NCBI GenBank assembly: GCA_016212935.1
Contig: JACRDE010000369.1
Location: 1-36,967 of the forward strand
DNA length: 36,967 bases
Source: Desulfomonile tiedjei
Lineage (GTDB): Bacteria; Desulfobacterota; Desulfomonilia; Desulfomonilales; Desulfomonilaceae
Reading direction: 5' to 3'
Part shown: positions 9,445-17,006 of the stretch, in pieces
Layout of the letters: each line of letters begins with the position of its first letter
Numbering within the stretch: the first letter of the stretch is position 1
Position numbers and translations under genes: made by a program
The notes under the pieces: generated by a model
What the model was told of the DNA's origin: nothing
Seen by the model: only the letters and a program-made list of their open reading frames with translations
The model's database searches: none

Positions 9445-9965
9445 CTTTAGTGTTTTTTACAGGTAATTTTGTCCGGATTGCCGCCAAACAGAAATGTGAG
9501 TCTATCTCACGCGAACGCGGCTTTAAGTGACTACTTGTTCCAGACAGCTTTTCACGGCGGTTGTTCCTCTGTTGCTACACCTGTGGCTTGGAATTATTGT
9601 GCAAGACACGCCACGCGCGTAGTACAATGGTGATCTGAACGCAGTAGCCTTACCGTCAAACGATGTCCCGAATCATTAATTAGTAAGCTTCAGCATGCGC
9701 GCAGGGATGTCAGTAAAGGAATTCCTCAGTTAATCGGCGAGAGCCGACATCCAGGTCTTCTGTCTCGCCTGCACCCCGAGCCTGCCTCTGACCATGAAGC
9801 GGGGTTCGTTGCGATGACGGCTTGGATTGATGGGATTCCCCTAAAGTCAGGAGCATTGACTGCCAGGCTCCTCTTCCCGCGTGAACGAATGATTGCCGAG
9901 GTGCTGAAAACTCAGTTGCGGAAACACATTTCCCTGCAATCACTTTGCAGAGTCTGGAGACTCGG
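9445..9965. other. intergenic region between divergent genes, no gene seen
   Basis: This spacer separates the minus-strand TPR pair from the plus-strand oxidoreductase. The plus-strand frame at 9814-10029 and minus-strand frame at 9710-9985 give motif-free translations and are not supported. It must contain the promoter of the oxidoreductase, but I could not pick a convincing site. No copy of the dispersed repeats was found here. Confidence 0.5.
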
Positions 9966-11972
9966 ATGTCAGAAAATTCCAGCATCCAAGGTACAGGATT
10001 TTGGCGAAGAATCCTGTTTGCGGATTTGAGTTCCGGCTCATTCTCCTTCGAGCAGCCGGACGAAAGCGTCTATCACGATTTCTTGAGCGGTGCGGGGCTC
10101 GGAATAAAAGTGCTCTGGGATCGCATGAAACCAGGAGCGGACCCGTTGGGGCCTGACAACATCCTGGGATTCACCACCGGCCTACTTACCGGAACCGGCT
10201 CATTCTTTACAGGCAGGTTCACTGTTATCGGAAAATCTCCCTTATCCGGAAGCCTCGGTGACGCAAATGCAGGGGGATCGTTTTCTTACGCGCTCAAGAG
10301 ATGCGGTATAGATGCACTGTTCTGCCTCGGAGCCGCCGAGCGGCCGGTTTACCTTTTCATCGACGAGACTTCCGCCCAGATCCTGGACGCGTCGCATTTG
10401 TGGGGTAAGGACACTATTGAAACGGAAGAAGCCCTGAAGAAGGCCCACGGGAAGGAAGTCGAAGTTGCGTGCATAGGGCCGGCGGGCGAAGCATTGAGCC
10501 GCATTTCCGGGATTGCCACGGACGAAGGGCGCATGGCTGCAAGAGGTGGCCTGGGAGCGGTTCTGGGCTCGAAGAAGTTGAAGGCCGTCGTAGCAGCAGG
10601 CAAAGCAAAGATAACTGTCGCTGACAGAAGCAAGATGGCCTCCATAAGCCGTGACTTTCTCAAGAGATTCAAGCGATTGGATTTCCTCAAAGGTGTTTTG
10701 AACGACCGAATACTGGCCATGAGCGGAATCGTAGCCGCCAAGGGTTTCTTTATTCGTCAACCGGCTTTCTTGTGGCGCTTGTTGCTCAAGAAGTTCGGGA
10801 CCCCCGCGCTCACACCAGTTTCAGCTGAGAGCGGCGATAGCCCTTTCAAGAACTGGACCGGCTCGGTAACCCGTGACTTTCCAGCCGGCCGCTACATGAA
10901 ACTCGGGGCAGGAGCGGTCACCAAATACCAAATGAAGAAATACGGCTGCTATTCCTGCCCGTTGCAATGCGGCGGCATCGTTTCCATGACAGACGGGCCT
11001 TGCAAAATCGAAAAGATGCACAAACCGGAATATGAAACCATGTGCGCGTTCGGGGGCCTGTTGCTGAATGACGACATTGCTTCGGTATTCAAGCTGAACG
11101 ATATGGCGAATCGGGCCGGAATTGACACCATCAGCTGCGGAGGAACGATGGCCTTTGCCATTGAGTGTTATTCCAGAGGAATCATAGATTATAGGGACAC
11201 CGGAGGCCTCGATCTTAACTGGGGAAATGCCGAGGCGATTATCCGGCTCATGGAAATGATAGTAAGACGCGAAGGGCTTGGTGATCTGCTTGCAGACGGG
11301 GTCAGGATCGCCGCCCGGAAAATCGGCAAAGGCTCCGAAGAGTGCGCCGTGCACTGCGGGGGAGTGGAAGCGCCCATGCACGATCCGAAATTCGACCCGG
11401 GATTCGGAGTCAGCTTCTATTGCGAGGCAGTGCCAGGCCGACACACTGTGACGTCGTATCAGTACCTCGATCTCCAGTTTCTGGAGAAACAATTCAGCCG
11501 AGCTGCAAAAATTCCGCTGGTGACGACGCGTAGGGAAAAGTACGACTACGAGAATCGAGGCGCCCCTCTGGCAGTTGGCTCGTTTTACAAGATGCTGGTT
11601 GACGCGGCTGGAGCCTGCTTGTTCGGGACTCAGTTGGGAGCGGATTTGCCTCTCTGTGAATGGATGAATGCTGCCACCGGTTGGAGCCTGTCCAACGACG
11701 AATACTTGATAATCGGAGAACGCATCGCGCAGCTGCGGCACGCTTTCAACCTAAGGGAAGGAATCAATCCCATCCATGACTTTCGGCCGCATCCAAGGGT
11801 TTACGGTGATCTTCCTCTCAATTCCGGCCCATTGAAAGGGGTGAGACTCGATCTCGAAAAACTTGCAGCGTCCTTCTATGAGGCTATGCACTGGGACGTA
11901 ACCAACGGCAAGCCGGACGGAGCATACTTGGAATTCCTCGGCCTCTCCGATGTGGCCGAGCAGTTGTCCTGA
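9966..11972 (+). CDS. aldehyde:ferredoxin oxidoreductase family protein (tungsten/molybdenum pterin enzyme)
   Basis: A 668-aa enzyme of the AOR family, which oxidises aldehydes to carboxylates with ferredoxin as acceptor, using a bis-pterin tungsten or molybdenum centre and a [4Fe-4S] cluster. The N-terminus (RILFADLSSG, then GIKVLWDRMKPG) matches the family start. Cluster cysteines are visible as CYSCPLQC (Cys328, 331, 335) with a distant fourth in GACLFGT (Cys551). The GGVEAPMHDPKFDPGFG stretch corresponds to the conserved region near the pterin. It is somewhat longer than classical AORs (about 605 aa). The ATG at 9966 has GGAG eight bases upstream; a TTG at 9945 would add seven residues. 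No MoaD-like or partner subunit is adjacent. The actual substrate is not predictable. Confidence 0.9.
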   Translation: MSENSSIQGTGFWRRILFADLSSGSFSFEQPDESVYHDFLSGAGLGIKVLWDRMKPGADPLGPDNILGFTTGLLTGTGSFFTGRFTVIGKSPLSGSLGDANAGGSFSYALKRCGIDALFCLGAAERPVYLFIDETSAQILDASHLWGKDTIETEEALKKAHGKEVEVACIGPAGEALSRISGIATDEGRMAARGGLGAVLGSKKLKAVVAAGKAKITVADRSKMASISRDFLKRFKRLDFLKGVLNDRILAMSGIVAAKGFFIRQPAFLWRLLLKKFGTPALTPVSAESGDSPFKNWTGSVTRDFPAGRYMKLGAGAVTKYQMKKYGCYSCPLQCGGIVSMTDGPCKIEKMHKPEYETMCAFGGLLLNDDIASVFKLNDMANRAGIDTISCGGTMAFAIECYSRGIIDYRDTGGLDLNWGNAEAIIRLMEMIVRREGLGDLLADGVRIAARKIGKGSEECAVHCGGVEAPMHDPKFDPGFGVSFYCEAVPGRHTVTSYQYLDLQFLEKQFSRAAKIPLVTTRREKYDYENRGAPLAVGSFYKMLVDAAGACLFGTQLGADLPLCEWMNAATGWSLSNDEYLIIGERIAQLRHAFNLREGINPIHDFRPHPRVYGDLPLNSGPLKGVRLDLEKLAASFYEAMHWDVTNGKPDGAYLEFLGLSDVAEQLS

Positions 11973-12196
11973 AATCTCAGGTGCGGCCTGATATCAATGC
12001 CCTATGAAGCAGTTAGCAAGCGGAGTCGCTTTTTTCAGCATGTCTCTGAAGTGAAGTCAGGTTATGCCGATTGTGGCCGCGGAGCTTGCTCGCAAACGGA
12101 CTTGTCTCAAGTTCGGGCATTCCGCGCATGGCGGGGCCCTGGCCTGAACCGATCCGTACGCGTCAGTTTAAGCAAACGTTACAGGGAGCAACAGTC

Positions 12197-12673
12197 TTGA
12201 GATACGAGACAGCGCCCATGTCGCCCGTCATAAAGGTGATTACCACTATAATCGTTGCTTTGACTGCTGTGCTTCTTGCAATATCAATTTTGCGGCCGCC
12301 GGTGTTCATCCCCGCTATGCTGCTGGGTTTAGTGACCCTGGGCTGCTACTTGCGTGCCCCTGTGGCTTATTACGTGTCCGGGGCCGGTTTGACGGTCCGG
12401 TTTCATTGGGGCCGGAAAACCTTCGGCAAAATAGTGAAGGTTTCTAGGATTGAGGGGTCCGTGGGATTCACCCTTCGCCTCTGGGGAAACGGAGGCCTGT
12501 TTGCTGGCACTGGAATTTTCTGGAACCGGACCTGGGGCATATTCAGGGCTTATGTAACGACATCGAATCGATCGAACCTCCTCTTGCTAGAAACTGAAAC
12601 CGGCAACGTACTTATATCACCGGCCAATCCCGGGGATTTCTTGGACCGGCTTGAATTACAACAAAGTGGCTGA
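12197..12673 (+). CDS. small membrane protein with bacterial PH-like domain
   Basis: A 158-aa protein if translation starts at the TTG at 12197, which has AGGGAG nine bases upstream; an ATG at 12218 is an alternative. Two closely spaced hydrophobic segments (about residues 14-32 and 34-50) form a membrane hairpin, followed by a soluble beta-rich domain whose RIEGSVGFTLRLWGNGGL, GIFWNRTWG, YVTTSNRSNLLLLET and ISPANPGDFLDRL segments resemble the bPH_5-type bacterial PH domain. Function is unknown; such domains often sit at the membrane surface. It precedes the roadblock/GTPase cassette by about 170 bp on the same strand, so a functional link is possible but unproven. Confidence 0.7.
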   Translation: MRYETAPMSPVIKVITTIIVALTAVLLAISILRPPVFIPAMLLGLVTLGCYLRAPVAYYVSGAGLTVRFHWGRKTFGKIVKVSRIEGSVGFTLRLWGNGGLFAGTGIFWNRTWGIFRAYVTTSNRSNLLLLETETGNVLISPANPGDFLDRLELQQSG

Positions 12674-12840
12674 AGATCCTACCCAGGCAGTTCGGCAAAT
12701 TTCCTCGAGGCAGCGAGAAAAAAACCTTGAGGACCATTTGACCAACGACGTATATTAGATCAGTATAGGTATAGTTATCACCGGCCCGGCCACCGGGTTC
12801 GACTTGTCATTAACATACGGTGATTCTTGGGGAAAAGGTT

Positions 12841-13323
12841 ATGAAGAGCATCGGTGAAATGATTAAAGGCATGCTGGAGAGTGTCCCCGGCTTGATTGCG
12901 GCAGTGGTGATAGATAGCGACGGCATCCCTATTGCTATGGAAGGCAAGATAGATATGGAACCCGAAGATCTCGGGGCCATGCTTGCCTCAGCGTTTCAAT
13001 GCTATCAGGCGCTCGGGGACGGCTTGGGACAATTCTATTGCGAGCTCGTAACTGCCGAATTCGACGGGATTAATGTCGCACAACAGATGATGCCCAGGGG
13101 ATCGCTGATATTGGTAGCGGAGAAGTCTTCGCCCATGGGTGTTGTTCGGGTGGCTGCCAGGACCGGAAGACAGGCCTTGAACGAGGCGATGGAAACAACA
13201 GCGGAAGCCCGTAAACGGTTCATGGAAGAACACAAACTCCGTCTTCCCAGAATCCCTGGTGACCCTGGCAAACAGCGGCCTGTGAGCCTTCTTACATTCC
13301 TGGAAAAGAAAAAGAAAGGATAA
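12841..13323 (+). CDS. roadblock/LC7 domain protein (MglB-like)
   Basis: A 160-aa roadblock/LC7 protein. The segment LIAAVVIDSDGIPIAMEGK (about residues 20-38) is the family's characteristic strand-turn-strand, followed by the long helix DLGAMLASAFQCYQALGDGLG and the strand pair ending in LILVAEKSSPMGVVRVAARTG. The C-terminal 30 residues are basic and extended (LEKKKKG). In known systems MglB-type roadblock proteins bind MglA-type GTPases and speed GTP hydrolysis at a cell pole. The ATG at 12841 has GGGGA about seven bases upstream; a GTG at 12820 is less likely. Only 6 bases separate it from the GTPase gene, indicating an operon. Confidence 0.85.
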   Translation: MKSIGEMIKGMLESVPGLIAAVVIDSDGIPIAMEGKIDMEPEDLGAMLASAFQCYQALGDGLGQFYCELVTAEFDGINVAQQMMPRGSLILVAEKSSPMGVVRVAARTGRQALNEAMETTAEARKRFMEEHKLRLPRIPGDPGKQRPVSLLTFLEKKKKG

Positions 13324-13329
13324 ATTACA

Positions 13330-13914
13330 TTGAAAATTGTCGGTGACCGAATCTATCTAAAACTAATCTTTTTCGGCACTGCTTTGGCTGGAAAAACCAC
13401 CGCCCTGGAATGGCTTTTCTATCATGCCATTCCAGACGAAATGAAGCTGGTAAAGGAACTCAGGCAGGTTAAGACATCGTTCGGGCAGACTTTGCTTTTC
13501 GATTTTGCACCCATAGAAATCTCTCAAAATATTATAACCCGCATGTTCTCCGCCACAGGCCAGGACTACTACAAAGGTACCAGGACGAAAGTCCTTGCAG
13601 ATTCGGACGGAATCTTCATAGTCGTCGATTCACAAAAGAACCAACTGGAGAACAACCGCCTAATACTCCAGGAGTTGGAAAAATGCCGCAAGGAAATGGA
13701 CGGACTGGCGGAAGCTGACATAGTGGTCATGTATAACAAGAACGATTTAGACGAAACTTTCCCCATGGATTTTCTAAGCCAGAATTTGGGCCTGAAACAG
13801 TGGGAAGGTTTTTCCACTTGCGCGCTTACGGGCGAAAATCTCGAAGATGCTCTTATCAGTATGCTGAGGAAGCTTACAGAGAAGCTCAAGGTACAGGGTT
13901 TCAACGTGGAATGA
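13330..13914 (+). CDS. MglA-like small Ras-family GTPase
   Basis: A 194-aa small GTPase. The G1 loop is FFGTALAGKTT (Gly16-Thr23), parallel to the YYGPGLCGKTT of MglA; the G4 motif is YNKNDL (Asn136-Asp139). The switch II area reads FSATGQDYY where classical MglA has TVPGQ, so the catalytic region is altered although the Gly-Gln pair is kept. TLLFDFAPIE matches the MglA TLFFDFLPL stretch. Translation appears to start at a TTG (13330), with AAGGA about nine bases upstream. It lies between two roadblock-type genes and shares an ATGA overlap with the second, so the three products probably work as one complex. By analogy with MglA it may control polarity or surface organisation; that is inference. 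Confidence 0.85.
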   Translation: MKIVGDRIYLKLIFFGTALAGKTTALEWLFYHAIPDEMKLVKELRQVKTSFGQTLLFDFAPIEISQNIITRMFSATGQDYYKGTRTKVLADSDGIFIVVDSQKNQLENNRLILQELEKCRKEMDGLAEADIVVMYNKNDLDETFPMDFLSQNLGLKQWEGFSTCALTGENLEDALISMLRKLTEKLKVQGFNVE

Positions 13915-14297
13915 TAGTATTCGATAGCAAGATAGAAGAAGCGTTAAATAGCGGGTTAGCGCTGCAAGTGATCATCGCGGATTCGGACGGGTTCGTGCTG
14001 GATAATGGCGGATACGTGTTCGATCCGGATCAGTTGGTCGCCCTTTTCTTGTCTACGCAGCGTCAAATGCAGGAGGGTGCCGTTCGATTTGATTTCGGGC
14101 AGATTTCTGAGTTCAGTTTTTGCCTCACAGGAACTGAGCTCACAGTTGCCTGTCGCCGCGTCTTCTGGCCGGACGGCGGATGCGTGGTTGTAGTAGTTGT
14201 CCCTGAAGGCGCCGCACACAACATAATCATAGCGGACGTCATAAGGGCCTTCGGAAAGTACGTCGAAGACCAACGGGCCGCGCTGCGAAACTCCTGA
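13911..14297 (+). CDS. second roadblock-like regulator of the GTPase
   Basis: A 128-aa protein starting at the ATG of an ATGA overlap with the GTPase gene; the same frame extends upstream inside that gene but the coupled start is the natural choice. The segment LQVIIADSDGFVLDNGGYVF has the roadblock-type strand-turn-strand, followed by a helix (DQLVALFLSTQRQM) and strands ending in GCVVVVVVPEG. It is diverged from the roadblock protein at 12841 and I rate the fold assignment as probable. Position suggests it is a second GAP, exchange factor or dimer partner for the GTPase. Confidence 0.7.
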   Translation: MIVFDSKIEEALNSGLALQVIIADSDGFVLDNGGYVFDPDQLVALFLSTQRQMQEGAVRFDFGQISEFSFCLTGTELTVACRRVFWPDGGCVVVVVVPEGAAHNIIIADVIRAFGKYVEDQRAALRNS

Positions 14298-14350
14298 CAT
14301 TCCGGGGAATGTGACACCCGTCCGAGCAACCGTATCCCACCCCAGATCAA

Positions 14351-14866
14351 CTAGGAAAGTCTCTTGAGAGTGTCTCGGTAGACATTCAGGTCCGAGTCCG
14401 AGAACACCACCAGCAGAACCTTTTCAATTTGCGGAAAGCGTTCTAGCTGGGCCAAGCAGGTTTCTAGTGCAATTTGCGATGCCTCCGCTATGGGATAGCC
14501 GTACGCGCCTGTGCTTATGGAAGGAAAAGCCAAGGACTTCAGTCCGTTTTCTGCCGCGACTTCAAAGCTTCTCCTGTAGCAGCTTTCCAGCAATCTGGCT
14601 TCGCCTGAGGCCCCTCCCCTGTAAACCGGGCCCACAGTGTGAATGACGTTCCTCGCCTTGAGCCTGTACCCCTTGGTGATTTTCGCGTCGCCGGTATCGC
14701 AGCCACCCAAGGAGCGGCACTCTGCCAGGAGTTGGGATCCAGCGGCGCGATGAATGGCTCCGTCTACCCCTCCCCCGCCCAACAGTGAATTGTTTGCTGC
14801 ATTGACAATAGCATCCACGTCCACAGATGTAATGTCACCTTTTGTGAGCTGTATTCTATCCTTCAT
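14351..14866 (-). CDS. macro-domain protein (O-acetyl-ADP-ribose deacetylase-like)
   Basis: A 171-aa single macro domain. The signature region [17 protein letters not shown] followed by [14 protein letters not shown] binds ADP-ribose, and [14 protein letters not shown] forms the distal phosphate loop; both match the YmdB/MacroD group that hydrolyses O-acetyl-ADP-ribose or removes ADP-ribose from proteins. Length and motifs are complete. The ATG has GGGGAGGA seven bases upstream. It converges with the roadblock gene and is not obviously in an operon. Whether the substrate is a small molecule or modified macromolecule is not visible from sequence. Confidence 0.9.
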   Translation of the reverse strand: MKDRIQLTKGDITSVDVDAIVNAANNSLLGGGGVDGAIHRAAGSQLLAECRSLGGCDTGDAKITKGYRLKARNVIHTVGPVYRGGASGEARLLESCYRRSFEVAAENGLKSLAFPSISTGAYGYPIAEASQIALETCLAQLERFPQIEKVLLVVFSDSDLNVYRDTLKRLS

Positions 14867-15134
14867 GGCCGTGTCCTCCCCAAGTATCGTGTCCGGACCG
14901 GGGCATCCAATTGAATGATATCACCGCCGGGGTTTGTAGGAAACTTTGATTCGTTTGTGCGGGCGCGGCATGTACTTGTACGAATTCGCAATCAAAGAAG
15001 CGAAATCGGAGAAACCCCTCTTATTAATAACGTTCGATTTCTTGTTTTCTCGAGAAGAAGTTGGATTGCGATCGATGTAACTTACTGCTTCTATGAGAGA
15101 AATCGGACAAAGTTTGGTTGCGGCCGCAGGCCGC
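14867..15134. other. intergenic region, no gene seen
   Basis: Between the macro-domain gene start and the diverged family B repeat I see no supported gene. A short palindrome GCGGCCGCAGGCCGC lies at 15120-15134 and can form a compact hairpin. The frame at 15118-15465 on the plus strand runs into the ferredoxin gene antisense and is not credible. Confidence 0.45.
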
Positions 15135-15188
15135 GTCCTGTAAGAAGTGTTCCACAGATCCTACTGCTTTGAAAGCGCATTGGTATTA
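15135..15188 (-). repeat. dispersed repeat family B, diverged copy 3
   Basis: On the minus strand this reads ATACCAATGCGCTTTCAAA, then GCAGTAGGATC, then a diverged hairpin half GGAACACTTCTTACAGGA. The flank closely matches the copies at 1753 and 23117, while the hairpin has decayed. It lies downstream of the ferredoxin gene. Confidence 0.5.
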
Positions 15189-15383
15189 CACGGCGAGAGA
15201 GCATCCTAATAGTGTTGGCTTAAGCTGCCCGTCCACGAAGCGGAAGCCCTTGGCCTCATGCCGCGAGATCCGGAATCCAGCTTTTCATTATCTTCTCGAA
15301 AGAGAACTTGGAGGATGGAAGCACAACGGAAACTTGATTGCATACTTTTTTGGGGGGGTGACTCAAACAGCGAGTGTCACGTG

Positions 15384-15569
15384 TCACACCTCGTCTATCC
15401 TGATGGCGTCTTGCGGACACACTGCAGTGCATGACTCGCAGCCCGTGCACAGTGACGGATCATAAACGCATATCTCAGAATCTTTGTCCTTGAAAACCAA
15501 TTTTGGACAAATGCGAGCGCACGCCTGGCAGTTGGTGCATTTGTCATCTTTTATTACTGGTATAAACAT
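15384..15569 (-). CDS. 2x[4Fe-4S] ferredoxin
   Basis: A 61-aa low-potential electron carrier. Two cluster motifs are complete: CTNCQACARICP near the N-terminus and CTGCESCTAVCP near the C-terminus, each giving CxxCxxCxxxCP. The start at 15569 (MFIPVI) has GAGGGG about nine bases upstream; an in-frame ATG at 15593 would add eight residues and is preceded by no better site. It stands alone on the minus strand. Ferredoxins of this kind accept electrons from enzymes such as the aldehyde oxidoreductase found 3.4 kb away, but nothing in the sequence ties the two together. Confidence 0.88.
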   Translation of the reverse strand: MFIPVIKDDKCTNCQACARICPKLVFKDKDSEICVYDPSLCTGCESCTAVCPQDAIRIDEV

Positions 15570-15857
15570 ACGACACAGCCCCTCTACAATCATATGCTGC
15601 CCAAAATTTAAACATCAAGCGCGTGCCTGTCCAGCGACGATAACGTGAATCACGGCCTGCCTTACCCCATTTCGCAAATATTCTTACAGGACAGGCGGTG
15701 TGCCTCCCGAGCGAACTCGGATCGTGCCGTCCGCAGCGAATAAGGCATGGCGCCTGACCGCATAAATTGCCTGAATCCTCTTTTTCCCTTGGAAAAAATA
15801 AGTCTTCAGGCAAGTGTTATAGGGGTTGCCAAAAATATCGTCCGGTTGATTTCCGCA

Positions 15858-15932
15858 GGGGGTCGGGGTGTCCCGTTCACTTCGGGCGACGCAAGGCCGT
15901 CGAATCTTCGTTCACGGGACCACCTCGACCCC
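15858..15932. other. long imperfect palindrome with nested inner stem
   Basis: GGGGTCGGGGTGTCCCGTTCAC near 15859-15880 is complementary to the segment ending at 15932 (GTTCACGGGACCACCTCGACCCC), giving about 20 paired positions with a few mismatches or bulges. Between the arms a smaller stem (CGAC...GTCG) can form, so the whole could fold as a branched or long hairpin RNA. It lies between the isochorismatase-like gene and the ferredoxin gene, in a 520-base spacer that otherwise shows no gene. Function unknown; a structured RNA, repeat element or terminator are all possible. Confidence 0.45.
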
Positions 15933-16091
15933 TCAAAAGACGAGCTATTCGGTCAGAACTTTTGGCAACTGCTATAACAGTTTCTTGGAGGTTTCCATGG
16001 CCCAAGAGCGCGCCTTTCACGCAAAAGGGAATCAGCTGCAATCCCCAATGAAGAGCAGTCCGCTAATAGTGCCAGCCTACTGAAGCGATCG

Positions 16092-16841
16092 TCACTTCTT
16101 GCCGGACCCTGCCTCGCTGGCGTGTGGTCCTAACATGGTCTTGGCATATTCTATCCCTTGACCGTAGGCTCCACCGTGCTCTTTGGCAATTCCAGTCACA
16201 GCGTCGTAAGTCTCTTGTCGGGCCCAGTCTCGCTGCCATTCAAGCAGGACCTGGAGCCACGTCACCGGAACGGCGCCTGCTTGCACCATACGCTGGATCG
16301 ACATGTTGTGAGCCTCGGTGCTCACTCCCCCGGAGGCGTCCGTTACGATGTAAACCTCGTATCCGTCATCAAGAGCCGACAAGACTGCCGTAGCAAGACA
16401 GACTTCAGTCCAGAGAGCTGCAATAACAAGTTTCTGACGGCCTTCTTTCTTGACGGCGTCCCTTATTCTCGCGTCCTCCCACGCGTTCATTGTAGTTCTG
16501 TCGATGGGAGCGCGGTCCGGAAATACGGCTTGTAACGTTGGGAAAAGTGGACCGCTAAAACTCTTGGCAGCCACGGTGGTGAGAAGGGTGGGGACTTTGA
16601 ACACTTTAGCCGACTTCGCCAGTCCGGTCACATTGTTGACAAGTAGCTGGCCATCTATGGATCGTGTAGCGAAGGCCATTTGAGGCTGGTGATCGATGAG
16701 AATTACCATAGAATTCTCTGGAGTCAGAAGCCGGGGGCTTGCTCCCTTGTTCTTGCTCGAAGCACCCTCGGCGGCCACAGCAATTTGTGCAGCGGCCAGA
16801 ACCACAATGGTGGCTACTGCAGACAACTGTTTCACATTCAT
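16092..16841 (-). CDS. exported isochorismatase-like (cysteine) hydrolase
   Basis: A 249-aa protein with a signal peptide (MNVKQLSAVATIVVLAAAQIAVAA) followed by an isochorismatase-fold hydrolase domain. The early acid is in VILIDHQPQM, and the nucleophile Cys148 lies in LWTEVCLATAVL with the usual cis-peptide region, followed by YEVYIVTDASGG. The sequence style is that of the YcaC-like group of unknown substrate. The ATG at 16841 has GAGGAGG eight bases upstream; a TTG at 16847 is rejected. It lies 165 bp downstream of the Tat-exported amidohydrolase on the same strand; two exported hydrolases side by side may share a substrate pathway, but that is inference. Confidence 0.85.
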   Translation of the reverse strand: MNVKQLSAVATIVVLAAAQIAVAAEGASSKNKGASPRLLTPENSMVILIDHQPQMAFATRSIDGQLLVNNVTGLAKSAKVFKVPTLLTTVAAKSFSGPLFPTLQAVFPDRAPIDRTTMNAWEDARIRDAVKKEGRQKLVIAALWTEVCLATAVLSALDDGYEVYIVTDASGGVSTEAHNMSIQRMVQAGAVPVTWLQVLLEWQRDWARQETYDAVTGIAKEHGGAYGQGIEYAKTMLGPHASEAGSGKK

Positions 16842-17006
16842 CGTCAATTCCTCCTCTTATCATCTCGGTCGATTGTGTGCTTTCACACTGTTTCCATTAA
16901 TTTCGAAGCGTCTGCGTTCCGCACGAACCCCCTCACTGCCATGATAAGTGAGCTGCAGGCAACGTTCGAGGCTCGTCCTAAGGCAAAGGCAGTTCCACTG
17001 CGATCA

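Noticed and set aside
9580-9610. Possible sigma54 promoter before the aldehyde oxidoreductase
   Set aside because: A GG and a GC are present but their spacing does not fit the required ten bases and the flanking consensus is poor.
10821-11741. 306-aa minus-strand open frame opposite the aldehyde oxidoreductase
   Set aside because: A shadow of a GC-rich conserved gene; the plus-strand frame carries all family motifs.
13800-13910. N-terminal extension of the second roadblock-like gene inside the GTPase gene
   Set aside because: The extension is the out-of-frame reading of the conserved GTPase C-terminus; the ATGA-coupled start at 13911 is far more likely.
15118-15465. 115-aa plus-strand frame opposite the ferredoxin
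   Set aside because: Its C-terminal part is antisense to the ferredoxin's cysteine motifs and the rest crosses a repeat; no sign of coding.
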